The position numbers and the translations under genes are program-made. The notes under the pieces were generated by a model, which was not told the origin of the DNA, did not search any database, and saw nothing but the letters and a program-made list of their open reading frames with translations. Below are positions 1 to 8,394 of a stretch of 64,000 bases of DNA, piece by piece. The stretch's first letter is position 1, and each line of letters starts with the position of its first letter. Source of the DNA: Streptomyces cellulosae. GTDB lineage: Bacteria > Actinomycetota > Actinomycetes > Streptomycetales > Streptomycetaceae. Location: positions 116,405 through 180,404 of the forward strand of contig BNBH01000002.1 in the NCBI GenBank assembly GCA_014655195.1. Reading direction: 5' to 3'.

Positions 1-2391
1 ATGGGCAAGTGCGGCGGCCACGAGCTGAACTACGTCTCCGACGTCGACGTCATCTTCGTCGGCGAGGCGGCCGGCGACGCCGACGAGGGCAAGGCGCTGC
101 GCGCCGCGACCCGGCTCGCCTCGCACATGATGCGGATCTGCTCGGAGACCACCGTCGAGGGCTCCATCTGGCCCGTCGACGCCAACCTCCGCCCCGAGGG
201 CCGCAACGGCCCGCTCGTCCGCACCCTCGCCTCCCACCTCGCCTACTACCAGCGGTGGGCCAAGACCTGGGAGTTCCAGGCGCTGCTCAAGGCCCGACCG
301 GTCGCCGGGGACCTCGCGCTCGGCGAGGAGTACACGGCCGCGCTGCGGCCGCTGGTGTGGAAGGCGGCCGAGCGGGAGAACTTCGTCGCCGACGTGCAGG
401 AGATGCGCCGCCGGGTCGTGGCGAACATCCCCGCCGCCGAGGTCGACCGCCAGCTCAAGCTCGGCCCCGGCGGCCTCAGGGACGTCGAGTTCGCCGTGCA
501 GCTGCTCCAGCTGGTGCACGGCCGTGCCGACGCCTCCCTGCGCAGCGGCACCACCCTCGACGCGCTCAAGGCGCTCGCCGCCGGCGGGTACGTGGGCCGC
601 GCGGACGCCGCCCAGCTCGACGAGGCGTACCGCTTCCTGCGCACCCTGGAGCACCGCATCCAGCTGCACCGGCTGCGCCGCACCCACCTCGTCCCCGAGG
701 GCGAGGCCGACCTGCGGCGCCTCGGCCGCTCCCTGGGGCTGCGCACCGACCCGGTCGCCGAGCTGACCCGCGAGTGGCGGCGCCACGCCGGCGTGGTGCG
801 GCGGCTGCACGAGAAGCTGTTCTACCGGCCGCTGCTCGACGCCGTCGCCGCGCTCGCCCCCGGCGAGGCCCGGCTCAGCGCGGAGGCCGCCCGTGAACGC
901 CTGGTCGCCCTCGGCTACGCCGACCCCGCAGCCGCCCTGCGCCACCTGGAGGCGCTCGCCTCCGGTGTCACCCGCAAGGCCGCCATCCAGCGCACCCTGC
1001 TTCCGGTGCTGCTCGGCTGGTTCGCGGACTCCGCCGACCCCGACGCGGGCCTGCTGAACTTCCGCAAGGTGTCCGACGCGCTCGGCAAGACGCCCTGGTA
1101 CCTGCGGCTGCTGCGCGACGAGGGCGCCGCCGCGGAGAACCTCGCCCGGGTGCTGTCCGCCGGGCGGCTCGCCCCCGACCTGCTGATGCGCGCCCCCGAG
1201 GCGGTCGCGCTGCTCGGCGACGGGGACGGCGGCGGCCTCACCCCGCGCTCCCGGGCCTCCCTGGAGCAGGAGGTCCTCGCCGCCGTCCGCCGCGCCGACA
1301 ACGCCGTCCAGGGCGTCACCGCCGCCCGCGGGGTGCGCCGCCGCGAACTGTTCCGTACGGCCGCCGCCGACATCGTGGGTTCCTACGGCACCGAGTCGCA
1401 GCCCGCCGAGGCCGATCAGGGCGCCCTGGTGGACCTGGTCGGGGGCGCGGTGTCGGACCTGACCGCCGCCACCCTCGCCGGCACGCTCCGCGCGGTGGTC
1501 CGCGAGGGCTGGGGGGACACCCTCCCCACCCGGTTCGCGATCATCGGCATGGGCCGCTTCGGCGGGCACGAGCTGGGCTACGGCTCCGACGCGGACGTCC
1601 TGTTCGTGCACGAGCCGCGCGAGGGCGTCAGCGAGCGGGAGGCGTCCGAGGCCGCGAACAAGGTGGTCGCGGAGATGCGCAGGCTGCTCCAGGTGCCCAG
1701 CGCCGACCCCCCGCTGCTGATCGACGCCGACCTGCGCCCGGAGGGCAAGTCGGGCCCGCTGGTGCGCACCCTCGGCTCCTACGAGGCGTACTACCGGCGC
1801 TGGGCGCTGGTGTGGGAGCGGCACGCCCTGCTGCGCGCCGAGCCCGTCGCCGGCGACGAGGAGCTGGGCCGCCGCTTCATGTCACTGATAGACCCGCTGC
1901 GGTACCCGGCGGGCGGCCTGGACGAGGACGCGGTCCGGGAGATCCGGCGGCTCAAGGCCCGTATGGAGTCCGAACGCCTCCCGCGCGGCGCCGACCCGAA
2001 ACTCCACGCCAAGCTGGGCCCGGGCGGGCTGTCCGACGTGGAGTGGACCGTGCAGCTGCTCCAGCTGCGGCACGCGGCCGAGCTGCCGGGGCTGCGGACG
2101 ACCCGCACCCGTGAGGCGCTGGCCGCCGCGCGCGAGGCGGGGCTGGTGTCGGAGGAGGACGCGGAGATCCTCGACGAGGCGTGGGTGCTGGCCACCCGCG
2201 TCCGCAACGCGGTGATGCTGGTCCGAGGCCGGGCGGGGGACACCTTCCCCACCGTCCCGCGCGAGCTGGCCGCCGTCGGCCGCTACCTGGGCTACGGCCC
2301 CGGCCACGCCGGCGACATGCTCGACGCCTACCGCCGCACGGCCCGCAGGGCGCGCGGGGTGGTGGAGGAGCTGTTCTACGGCGGGCTGTAG
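1..2391 (+). CDS. glnE: Bifunctional glutamine synthetase adenylyltransferase/deadenylylase, 3' part
   Basis: GlnE attaches AMP to, and removes it from, a tyrosine of type I glutamine synthetase in the cytoplasm and so switches nitrogen assimilation. The window opens inside the gene: 796 residues remain of a protein that is usually about 1000, so the first ATG is an accident of the cut and not the true start. Two nucleotidyltransferase domains are visible. The removase half has GGHELNYVSDVDVIF at residues 5-19. The transferase half has GMGRFGGHELGYGSDADVLF near residues 517-536. Each carries the Gly-rich loop and Asp-x-Asp metal motif of the family, and each is followed by a helical GlnE linker with LGPGGLRDVEF or LGPGGLSDVEW. 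Its substrate gene glnA lies 34 kb downstream in this window. The only incompleteness is the window edge. Confidence 0.96.
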   Translation: MGKCGGHELNYVSDVDVIFVGEAAGDADEGKALRAATRLASHMMRICSETTVEGSIWPVDANLRPEGRNGPLVRTLASHLAYYQRWAKTWEFQALLKARPVAGDLALGEEYTAALRPLVWKAAERENFVADVQEMRRRVVANIPAAEVDRQLKLGPGGLRDVEFAVQLLQLVHGRADASLRSGTTLDALKALAAGGYVGRADAAQLDEAYRFLRTLEHRIQLHRLRRTHLVPEGEADLRRLGRSLGLRTDPVAELTREWRRHAGVVRRLHEKLFYRPLLDAVAALAPGEARLSAEAARERLVALGYADPAAALRHLEALASGVTRKAAIQRTLLPVLLGWFADSADPDAGLLNFRKVSDALGKTPWYLRLLRDEGAAAENLARVLSAGRLAPDLLMRAPEAVALLGDGDGGGLTPRSRASLEQEVLAAVRRADNAVQGVTAARGVRRRELFRTAAADIVGSYGTESQPAEADQGALVDLVGGAVSDLTAATLAGTLRAVVREGWGDTLPTRFAIIGMGRFGGHELGYGSDADVLFVHEPREGVSEREASEAANKVVAEMRRLLQVPSADPPLLIDADLRPEGKSGPLVRTLGSYEAYYRRWALVWERHALLRAEPVAGDEELGRRFMSLIDPLRYPAGGLDEDAVREIRRLKARMESERLPRGADPKLHAKLGPGGLSDVEWTVQLLQLRHAAELPGLRTTRTREALAAAREAGLVSEEDAEILDEAWVLATRVRNAVMLVRGRAGDTFPTVPRELAAVGRYLGYGPGHAGDMLDAYRRTARRARGVVEELFYGGL

Positions 2392-2413
2392 CCGCTGTAC
2401 GGACAGCCCGGTG

Positions 2414-3298
2414 TCAGACCTGCTTCTGCGGGGGCACGCCTTCCGGGGCGGCCCGCTTCTGTCGTCCCGGGGGAGCGTCCGGGAGGTGACGGGGGAGGGC
2501 GGAGGGACGGCGGCCGTACCAGGCGTGGGCGACTCCGTAGCCGACGGCGAGGCACAGGACGCCGCCGACCGCGTCCAGCCAGAAGTGGTTGGCGGTGGCG
2601 ACGATGACCACCAGCGTGGCCACCGGGTACAGCAGCCCCAGCACCCGCGCCCACGGCACCGTGGCCAGCGCGAACAGGGTGAGGCCGCACCACAGCGACC
2701 AGCCGATGTGCATGGACGGCATCGCCGCGTACTGGTTGGAGACGTTCTTCAGGTCGCCGGACGCCATCGAGCCCCAGGTCTGGTGGACCACGACCGTGTC
2801 GACGAAGTCCTGGCCGTTCATCAGCCGCGGCGGGGCGAGCGGGAAGAGGTAGAAGCCGACCAGGGCGAAACCCGTGGTGACGAACAGGACGAGGCGGGTC
2901 GCCGCGTACCGGCCGGGGTGTCTGCGGTACAGCCACACCAGCACACCCAGCGTCACCACGAAGTGCAGGGTGGCGTAGTAGTAGTTCATCCCGACGACGA
3001 GCCAAGTCACCGAGTTCACCGCGTGGTTCACGGACTCCTCGAAGGCCGCGCCGAGTTGGCCCTCGAGCCGCCAGATCAGATCGGCGTTGCGCAGGGCCTC
3101 CGCCCGCTGCTCGGGCACCGCGTTGCGCACGAGCGAGTACGTCGCGTAACTCACCGCGATCAGCAGAATCTCGAACCACAGCCGAGGCCGGCGGGGAGCG
3201 CGAAATCGGCGCAGGCGACCCGTCGCCGCCGCCTCCTCGACGGGGCTCGCCGAGGCCGCCTCGCGGCCTTCCAGCGTGGTCACGGTCGAGTCACCCAT
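2414..3298 (-). CDS. PAP2/inositolphosphotransferase-like membrane protein
   Basis: A polytopic membrane protein of about 294 residues in the PAP2 superfamily, which hydrolyses or transfers phosphate on lipid or isoprenoid substrates at the membrane. The family signatures are AMPSMHIGWS, where the usual PSGH is PSMH, and ANHFWLDAVGG, which supplies the distal catalytic His and Asp. The PSMH version is typical of the inositol phosphotransferase-like branch. At least five hydrophobic segments flank these motifs, and the C-terminus is basic and Pro-rich. I chose the ATG giving MGDSTVTTLEG because coding-like composition begins there; an upstream in-frame start would add 38 low-complexity residues. 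No clear Shine-Dalgarno is seen. It converges with glnE, only 22 bases apart. The substrate is unknown. Confidence 0.85.
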   Translation of the reverse strand: MGDSTVTTLEGREAASASPVEEAAATGRLRRFRAPRRPRLWFEILLIAVSYATYSLVRNAVPEQRAEALRNADLIWRLEGQLGAAFEESVNHAVNSVTWLVVGMNYYYATLHFVVTLGVLVWLYRRHPGRYAATRLVLFVTTGFALVGFYLFPLAPPRLMNGQDFVDTVVVHQTWGSMASGDLKNVSNQYAAMPSMHIGWSLWCGLTLFALATVPWARVLGLLYPVATLVVIVATANHFWLDAVGGVLCLAVGYGVAHAWYGRRPSALPRHLPDAPPGRQKRAAPEGVPPQKQV

Positions 3299-3430
3299 GG
3301 GCACAGAGTCTGCCAGAAAAGACCTCTCGGTCAGATCATCCCCCGGGCGGGTCCCACCCGCATGTTCTGCCCCGGGAACAGGCCCTCCGTCTCCTCCCCG
3401 GGCAGGGCGCACCCGCGCCCGCTCTCCCCC

Positions 3431-4558
3431 TCAAGGACGATTGCGGTCCCCGGGCGCCGACGCCGTCGAACCGCGCACCACCAGCTCGGGCATGAACACG
3501 AACTCGCTGTGCGGGGCGGGCGTGCCGCCGATCTCCTCCAGCAGCGTGCGCACCGCCGCCTGCCCCATCGCCGGGACCGGCTTGCGGACGGTGGTCAGCG
3601 GCGGGTCGGTGAAGGCGATCAGCGGCGAGTCGTCGAAGCCGACCACCGAGATGTCGTCCGGCACCTCCAGCCCGCGCTGCCGGGCCGCGCGGATCGCGCC
3701 GAGCGCCATCATGTCGCTCGCGCACACCACGGCCGTGCAGTCCCGGTCCATCAGCGCGCTGGCCGCGGCCTGCCCGCCCTCCAGCGTGTACAGCGAGTGC
3801 TGGATCAGCTCCGTCTCGACCGTCTCCGCGCTCAGCCCCAACTGCTCCTGGACGGCCCGGACGAAGCCCTCTATCTTCCGCTGCACCGGCACGAACCGCT
3901 TCGGGCCGAGCGCGAGACCGATGCGGGTGTGCCCGAGGGACGCGAGGTGGGTGACGGCCAGCGCCATCGCGGCCCGGTCGTCGGGGGAGATGAACGGCGC
4001 CTGCACCTTCGGCGAGAAACCGTCCACGAGCACGAACGGCACGCCCTGCGCCCGCAGCCGCTCGTAGCGCTGCATGTCGGCGGTGGTGTCGGCGTGCAGT
4101 CCCGAGACGTAGATAATGCCGGCGACGCCGCGGTCCACGAGCATCTCGGTCAGCTCGTCCTCGGTGGAGCCGCCGGGGGTCTGGGTGGCGAGCACGGGGG
4201 TGTAGCCCTGCCTGGTCAGCGCCTGGCCGATCACCTGGGCCAGCGCCGGGAAGATCGGGTTCTCCAGCTCGGGCGTGATGAGCCCGACGAGCCCCTCGCT
4301 GCGCTGCCGCAGCCGCACCGGCCGCTCGTAGCCCAGCACGTCGAGGGCGGCGAGTACGGACTGGCGGGTGGTGGCGGCGACGCCCGGCTTCCCGTTCAGG
4401 ACCCGGCTGACGGTCGCCTCGCTCACCCCCGCCTGAGCAGCGATATCAGCAAGCCGTGTGGTCACAGGACCGGACTGTATCTGCCGGTTGTCGCCTTGCA
4501 CACCGATCGGACGCCTGGTGCGCGCCGTGGGACGGCCCGTGGTGGGCTGCTGGCTCAT
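3431..4558 (-). CDS. malR: LacI-family repressor of maltose/maltodextrin genes
   Basis: A cytoplasmic DNA-binding repressor that should silence the divergent malEFG operon and starch enzymes until a maltodextrin inducer is bound. The LacI helix-turn-helix is at about residues 33-80 (TTRLADIAAQAGVSEATVSR and the hinge LNGKPGV). It is followed by a periplasmic-binding-protein-like sensor and dimerisation domain running to the C-terminus. The ATG at 4558 has GAGGGA five bases upstream. A GTG 31 codons later would give the shorter form starting at TTRLADIA but has no visible ribosome binding site, so either start is possible. It is divergent from malE across a 326-bp region that contains candidate operators. 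Assignment to MalR rests on this context and on the known Streptomyces maltose locus. Confidence 0.93.
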   Translation of the reverse strand: MSQQPTTGRPTARTRRPIGVQGDNRQIQSGPVTTRLADIAAQAGVSEATVSRVLNGKPGVAATTRQSVLAALDVLGYERPVRLRQRSEGLVGLITPELENPIFPALAQVIGQALTRQGYTPVLATQTPGGSTEDELTEMLVDRGVAGIIYVSGLHADTTADMQRYERLRAQGVPFVLVDGFSPKVQAPFISPDDRAAMALAVTHLASLGHTRIGLALGPKRFVPVQRKIEGFVRAVQEQLGLSAETVETELIQHSLYTLEGGQAAASALMDRDCTAVVCASDMMALGAIRAARQRGLEVPDDISVVGFDDSPLIAFTDPPLTTVRKPVPAMGQAAVRTLLEEIGGTPAPHSEFVFMPELVVRGSTASAPGDRNRP

Positions 4559-4884
4559 CGCGATCCCTCAAGTCGTGGTCGGCGTCCGCTCCGCAAGGGA
4601 TGATTCCCCCGGCGGCAACGGATGGCAAGTGCTTGCAGAGTCTTGCACAACAGTCCGAACCCAAGGCGTACGGGCGGAAACCAGGGTTGCGCGACGGTCG
4701 AGAACGGGTCACGGCGGCATAACTCTCGCGGGCTCTTGCAAAACTTTTCTGCAAGGTCTTTCGGAAAAGTTCCGGCGCTGTTACGTTCACGTCGCCCGGC
4801 CGCCGCAACGGCGCAGTCGGCACCTCGCGGGACGGCAGACGGGGCCGTTCCCGCCTCACGGGCTTAACCCTCAAGGAGAACCTC
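4559..4884. promoter_or_regulatory. malR-malE divergent regulatory region with MalR operator candidates
   Basis: This 326-bp gene-free stretch separates the repressor gene from malE. It holds a dense set of CTTGCA/GCAAG elements. A GCAAG-TG-CTTGC inverted repeat lies at 4625-4636, with CTTGCA direct repeats at 4632-4637 and 4642-4647. A 21-bp interrupted palindrome lies at 4735-4755, with perfect 6-bp arms CTTGCA and TGCAAG around nine bases. A closely similar site precedes the amylase gene. TACGTT about 100 bp before malE could be a -10 box, but no good -35 is seen. The malE start has AAGGAG seven to eight bases upstream. LacI-type binding is inferred from symmetry and position. Confidence 0.75.
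4735..4755 (+). promoter_or_regulatory. Candidate MalR operator (malE)
   Basis: An interrupted palindrome with perfect arms CTTGCA (4735-4740) and TGCAAG (4750-4755) around a nine-base centre. Seventeen of 21 positions match the site before the amylase gene at 10181-10201. Its position between the divergent malR and malE genes fits an operator, and the symmetry fits a LacI-family dimer. Confidence 0.7.
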
Positions 4885-6156
4885 ATGCGGCGTGGCATAG
4901 CGGCCACCGCGCTGGTGGCGTCCCTCGCCCTCGCGGCGACGGCCTGCGGCGGCGACAGCGACAGCGAAGGCAAGGCCGGCGGCCCGGTCACCATCACCTG
5001 GTGGGACACCTCCAACGCGACCAACGAGGCGCCGACCTACCAGGCCCTGGTCAAGGAGTTCGAGGCCGCCAACAAGGACATCAAGGTCAACTTCGTCAAC
5101 GTCCCGTTCGACCAGGCGCAGAACAAGTTCGACACCGCCGCCGGTTCCAAGGGCGCCCCCGACGTGCTGCGCTCCGAGGTCGGCTGGACCCCCGCGTTCG
5201 CCAAGAAGGGCTTCTTCCTGCCCCTCGACGGCACCGAGGCCCTCGCCGAGCAGGACAAGTTCAAGCCCAACCTGCTCGAGCAGGCGAAGTACGAGGGCAA
5301 GACCTACGGCGTCCCCTTCACCACGGACACCCTCGCGTTCGTCTACAACAAGCAGCTCTTCGCGAAGGCCGGCGTCGAGGCCCCCAAGACCTGGGACGAC
5401 CTGAAGAAGGCCGCCGCCACGATCAAGGCGAAGACCGGCGTCGACGGCTACTGGGGCTCCACGGCCGGCTACTACGCCCAGCCGTTCCTCTACGGCGAGG
5501 GCACCGACATGGTCGACGCCGAGGCCAAGAAGATCACGATCAAGTCCGCCGAGGCCAAGAAGGCGTACGGCACCTGGCTGAGCCTCTTCGAGGGCAAGGG
5601 CCTGCACAAGGCCGACGTGACCGCCGACGCCTACGCCCACATCCAGGACGCGTTCGTCAACGGCAAGGTCGCCTCGATCATCCAGGGCCCGTGGGAGATC
5701 ACCAACTTCTACAAGGGCTCCGCGTTCAAGGACAAGAACAACCTCGGCATCGCCACCGTCCCGGCCGGCTCCGCGGGCAAGGCGGGCGCCCCCACCGGCG
5801 GTCACAACCTCTCCGTCTACGCCGGCTCCAGCAAGGAGAAGCAGGAGGCCGCGCTGAAGTTCGTGAAGTTCATGACCTCGGCGAAGGCGCAGGAGACCAT
5901 CGCGCTGAAGAACTCCACGCTTCCGACGCGTGACGACGCCTACACCGCGCAGGTCAAGGCCGACCCGGGCATCGCCGGCTACCAGACGGTCCTCTCGGCC
6001 GCCCAGCCGCGCCCGGCGCTGCCCGAGTACAGCTCCCTGTGGGGCCCGATGGACGACGAGCTGCCGCAGATCGCCGGCGGCAAGGAGTCCCTGGACAAGG
6101 GCCTGAGCGACGCGGAGGCCGCGTTCACCAAGCTGGTGCCGGACTTCTCCAAGTAA
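4885..6156 (+). CDS. malE: Maltose/maltodextrin-binding lipoprotein of ABC importer
   Basis: The extracellular solute-binding lipoprotein that captures maltose or maltodextrins and hands them to the MalF/MalG permease. The 423-residue precursor has a basic N-terminus, a hydrophobic stretch and a lipobox ending at Cys21 (ALAATAC). The mature part is a typical family 1 binding protein (TWWDTSNATNE near the start, MTSAKAQE near the end). AAGGAG precedes the ATG. It is the first gene of malEFG, and a strong 13-bp-stem hairpin follows the stop and separates it from malF. That arrangement is common where the binding protein is made in excess. Control by MalR is inferred from the upstream sites. The exact ligand size preference is not visible in the sequence. 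Confidence 0.94.
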   Translation: MRRGIAATALVASLALAATACGGDSDSEGKAGGPVTITWWDTSNATNEAPTYQALVKEFEAANKDIKVNFVNVPFDQAQNKFDTAAGSKGAPDVLRSEVGWTPAFAKKGFFLPLDGTEALAEQDKFKPNLLEQAKYEGKTYGVPFTTDTLAFVYNKQLFAKAGVEAPKTWDDLKKAAATIKAKTGVDGYWGSTAGYYAQPFLYGEGTDMVDAEAKKITIKSAEAKKAYGTWLSLFEGKGLHKADVTADAYAHIQDAFVNGKVASIIQGPWEITNFYKGSAFKDKNNLGIATVPAGSAGKAGAPTGGHNLSVYAGSSKEKQEAALKFVKFMTSAKAQETIALKNSTLPTRDDAYTAQVKADPGIAGYQTVLSAAQPRPALPEYSSLWGPMDDELPQIAGGKESLDKGLSDAEAAFTKLVPDFSK

Positions 6157-6165
6157 TGCCCGCGT

Positions 6166-6206
6166 GGCCGCCGGACCCGCTTCCCGGAGGGGAGGGTCCG
6201 GCGGCC
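6166..6206 (+). terminator. Intercistronic hairpin malE-malF
   Basis: A perfect 13-bp stem (6166-6178 with 6194-6206, GGCCGCCGGACCC arm) and a 15-base loop, starting nine bases after the malE stop. Since malF and malG continue on the same strand with no clear new promoter, this is more likely an attenuating or mRNA-stabilising hairpin than a full terminator. Confidence 0.7.
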
Positions 6207-6253
6207 GCCGGCCTGTGTGCCGTACTCCTTGATCATCCAGAAGGTGCCGAACC

Positions 6254-7258
6254 ATGACAGTCGCCATCGACCGCGCGACCGGCAAGCGCCGCGGTGACCG
6301 CGCGCCCCGCCCCGGGCCGGGGCAGCGCCTGAAGCGCTCCTACCAGAAGCACTGGTACGCCTACGCCATGATCGCGCCGGTCGTCCTGGTGCTCGGCGTC
6401 ATCGTGCTGTACCCCCTGGTCTACGGCTTCTACCTCACGCTCACCGACGCGGACAGCCTCAACTCGGCACGCACCATCGGCGTCAACGAGATCGAGGCCA
6501 CCTACACGTTCATCGGCATCGACAACTACGCCGAGATCCTGTGGGGGGAGACCTCATACGACCGGTTCTGGTCGCACTTCATCTGGACGATCGTGTGGAC
6601 GGCCGCCTGCGTCGCCCTGCACTACGGCATCGGTCTGGGCCTCGCGCTGCTGCTCAACCAGAAGCTGCGCGGCCGCACCTTCTACCGGCTGATCCTCATC
6701 CTGCCGTGGGCCGTGCCGACCTTCGTCACCGTCTTCGGCTGGCGCTTCATGCTCGCCGACTCCGGCATCATCAACTCCGGCCTCGACTTCCTCCACCTGC
6801 CCACCCCGGCCTGGCTGGAGGACTCCTTCTGGCAGCGGTTCGCCGCCATCATGGTCAACACCTGGTGCGGTGTGCCGTTCATGATGGTCTCCCTGCTCGG
6901 CGGACTGCAGTCCATCGACAGCAGCCTCTACGAGGCCGCCGAGATGGACGGCGCGAGCGCCTGGCAGCGGTTCCGCCACGTCACCCTGCCCGGACTGCGC
7001 TCGGTCAGCTCCACCGTGGTCCTGCTCGGCATCATCTGGACGTTCAACCAGTTCGCGATCATCTTCCTGCTGTTCGGCAACACCGCGCCGGACGCGCAGA
7101 TCCTCGTGACCTGGGCCTACCAGCTCGGCTTCGGGCAGCAGCCGCGCGAGTTCGCCGAGTCCGCGGCCTACGGCATGCTGCTGCTGGCCGTCCTGATCGT
7201 CTTCACGTCCTTCTACCGGCGCTGGCTGAACCGCAACGACCAGCAGCTCGCGATCTGA
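6254..7258 (+). CDS. malF: Maltodextrin ABC transporter permease MalF
   Basis: One of two membrane subunits of the maltodextrin importer, of 334 residues. It has a basic cytoplasmic N-terminus, six hydrophobic segments beginning at HWYAYAMIAPVVLVLGVIVL, and the EAA loop at about residues 227-246 (EAAEMDGASAWQRF and TLPGL), which contacts the ATPase subunit. The start ATG follows a weak ribosome binding site (AAGGTG). Only 13 bases separate it from malG, so the two are translated from one message. No ATPase gene is present in the operon. In streptomycetes the ATPase MsiK, encoded elsewhere, serves several sugar importers, so the same is expected here (family knowledge, not seen). Confidence 0.94.
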   Translation: MTVAIDRATGKRRGDRAPRPGPGQRLKRSYQKHWYAYAMIAPVVLVLGVIVLYPLVYGFYLTLTDADSLNSARTIGVNEIEATYTFIGIDNYAEILWGETSYDRFWSHFIWTIVWTAACVALHYGIGLGLALLLNQKLRGRTFYRLILILPWAVPTFVTVFGWRFMLADSGIINSGLDFLHLPTPAWLEDSFWQRFAAIMVNTWCGVPFMMVSLLGGLQSIDSSLYEAAEMDGASAWQRFRHVTLPGLRSVSSTVVLLGIIWTFNQFAIIFLLFGNTAPDAQILVTWAYQLGFGQQPREFAESAAYGMLLLAVLIVFTSFYRRWLNRNDQQLAI

Positions 7259-7271
7259 GGCGGGAGTCTTC

Positions 7272-8186
7272 ATGAGCACCTCGACCCTCCCCACCGCCGC
7301 CGGGGCCGGCGAAACCGCCGGCGAGCGGACCGCAGCGCCCCGCAAGGGCCGCCGGCGCGGTGAGGTCAGCCCCCTGGGCCGCCTCACCTCCCACGGCATC
7401 CTGATCGTGGCCAGCCTGATCGCCCTGTTCCCGGTCGCCTGGCTGGTCTTCCTGTCCCTCGGCCCCGACAAGGACGACTATCTGCGTCCCGGCGGGATCT
7501 GGGGCAAGATGACACTGGACAACTACTCGTTCGTGCTGCAGAACACGAACTTCTTCGACTGGCTGAAGAGCTCGCTGATCGTGTCGCTCGGCACCACGGT
7601 CATCGGCGTCCTGGTGGCGGCCACCACCGGCTACGCGGTCTCCCGCATGCGCTTCCCGGGCTACAAGAAGTTCATGTGGGTGCTGCTGGTCACCCAGATG
7701 TTCCCGGTGGCCGTGCTGATGGTCCCGATGTACCAGATCCTGTCGGACCTCCAGCTCATCGACAGCTACCTCGGCCTGATCCTCGTGTACTGCACCACGG
7801 CCGTGCCGTACTGCGCCTGGCTGATGAAGGGCTATTTCGACACCATCCCGTTCGAGATCGACGAGGCGGGACGCGTCGACGGACTGACCCCGATCGGCAC
7901 GTTCGCGCGGCTGATCCTGCCGCTCGCCAAGCCGGGGCTCGCGGTCGCGGCGTTCTACAGCTTCATCACCGCGTTCGGCGAGGTGGCGTTCGCCACGACG
8001 TTCATGCTGGACGACAAGAAGTACACGCTGGCCGTGGGGCTGCAGAGTTTCGTGAGTGAGCATGACGCTCAGCGGAATCTGATGGCCGCGACGGCTGTGC
8101 TGATCGCGATACCCGTGTCCGCGTTCTTCTATCTCGTGCAGAAGAACCTTGTCGCCGGCCTTACTGCCGGTGGCACCAAGGGGTAA
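7272..8186 (+). CDS. malG: Maltodextrin ABC transporter permease MalG
   Basis: The second membrane subunit of the importer, 304 residues with six predicted membrane spans after an Ala/Gly-rich cytoplasmic N-terminus. The EAA motif is at about residue 195 onward (EIDEAGRVDGLTPIG then LILPLAKPG), where the coupling helix docks on the ATPase. A GGGAG ribosome binding site lies before the ATG. It is the last gene of malEFG; the next gene, for an intracellular glucosidase, starts 208 bp further on the same strand. Its substrate specificity follows from its neighbours. Confidence 0.94.
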   Translation: MSTSTLPTAAGAGETAGERTAAPRKGRRRGEVSPLGRLTSHGILIVASLIALFPVAWLVFLSLGPDKDDYLRPGGIWGKMTLDNYSFVLQNTNFFDWLKSSLIVSLGTTVIGVLVAATTGYAVSRMRFPGYKKFMWVLLVTQMFPVAVLMVPMYQILSDLQLIDSYLGLILVYCTTAVPYCAWLMKGYFDTIPFEIDEAGRVDGLTPIGTFARLILPLAKPGLAVAAFYSFITAFGEVAFATTFMLDDKKYTLAVGLQSFVSEHDAQRNLMAATAVLIAIPVSAFFYLVQKNLVAGLTAGGTKG

Positions 8187-8394
8187 GTCCCGGGGGACTT
8201 CTGCTGTCGGCCGGCTGCGGATTCGCCGTGGCTGGGCGCCCACGCGGCGGAGCCGCACATCAGCACAGTCCCGCGCCCCTGAAGGGCGTTGCCCTTCCCC
8301 TGGGTCCGAGGCGGCCGCGTTGGCCATCCGACCCCGCTGTCATCGCGGCCGCCTCCACTTAGCTTCCCTGCCCGAACCCCGTATCAAGGACGTC
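8187..8394. repeat. Intergenic region with degenerate dispersed repeat
   Basis: The 208 bp between malG and the glucosidase gene carry a degenerate, reverse-oriented copy of the intergenic repeat found elsewhere in the window (around 8267-8290, CCCGCGCCCCTGAAGGGCG). No CTTGCA operator arm and no convincing promoter are visible, so aglA may be read from the mal promoter. Confidence 0.5.

Noticed and set aside
4885..8186. Missing ATPase as a sign of a broken mal operon
   Set aside because: Streptomyces sugar importers normally share the MsiK ATPase encoded elsewhere, so the absence is expected.
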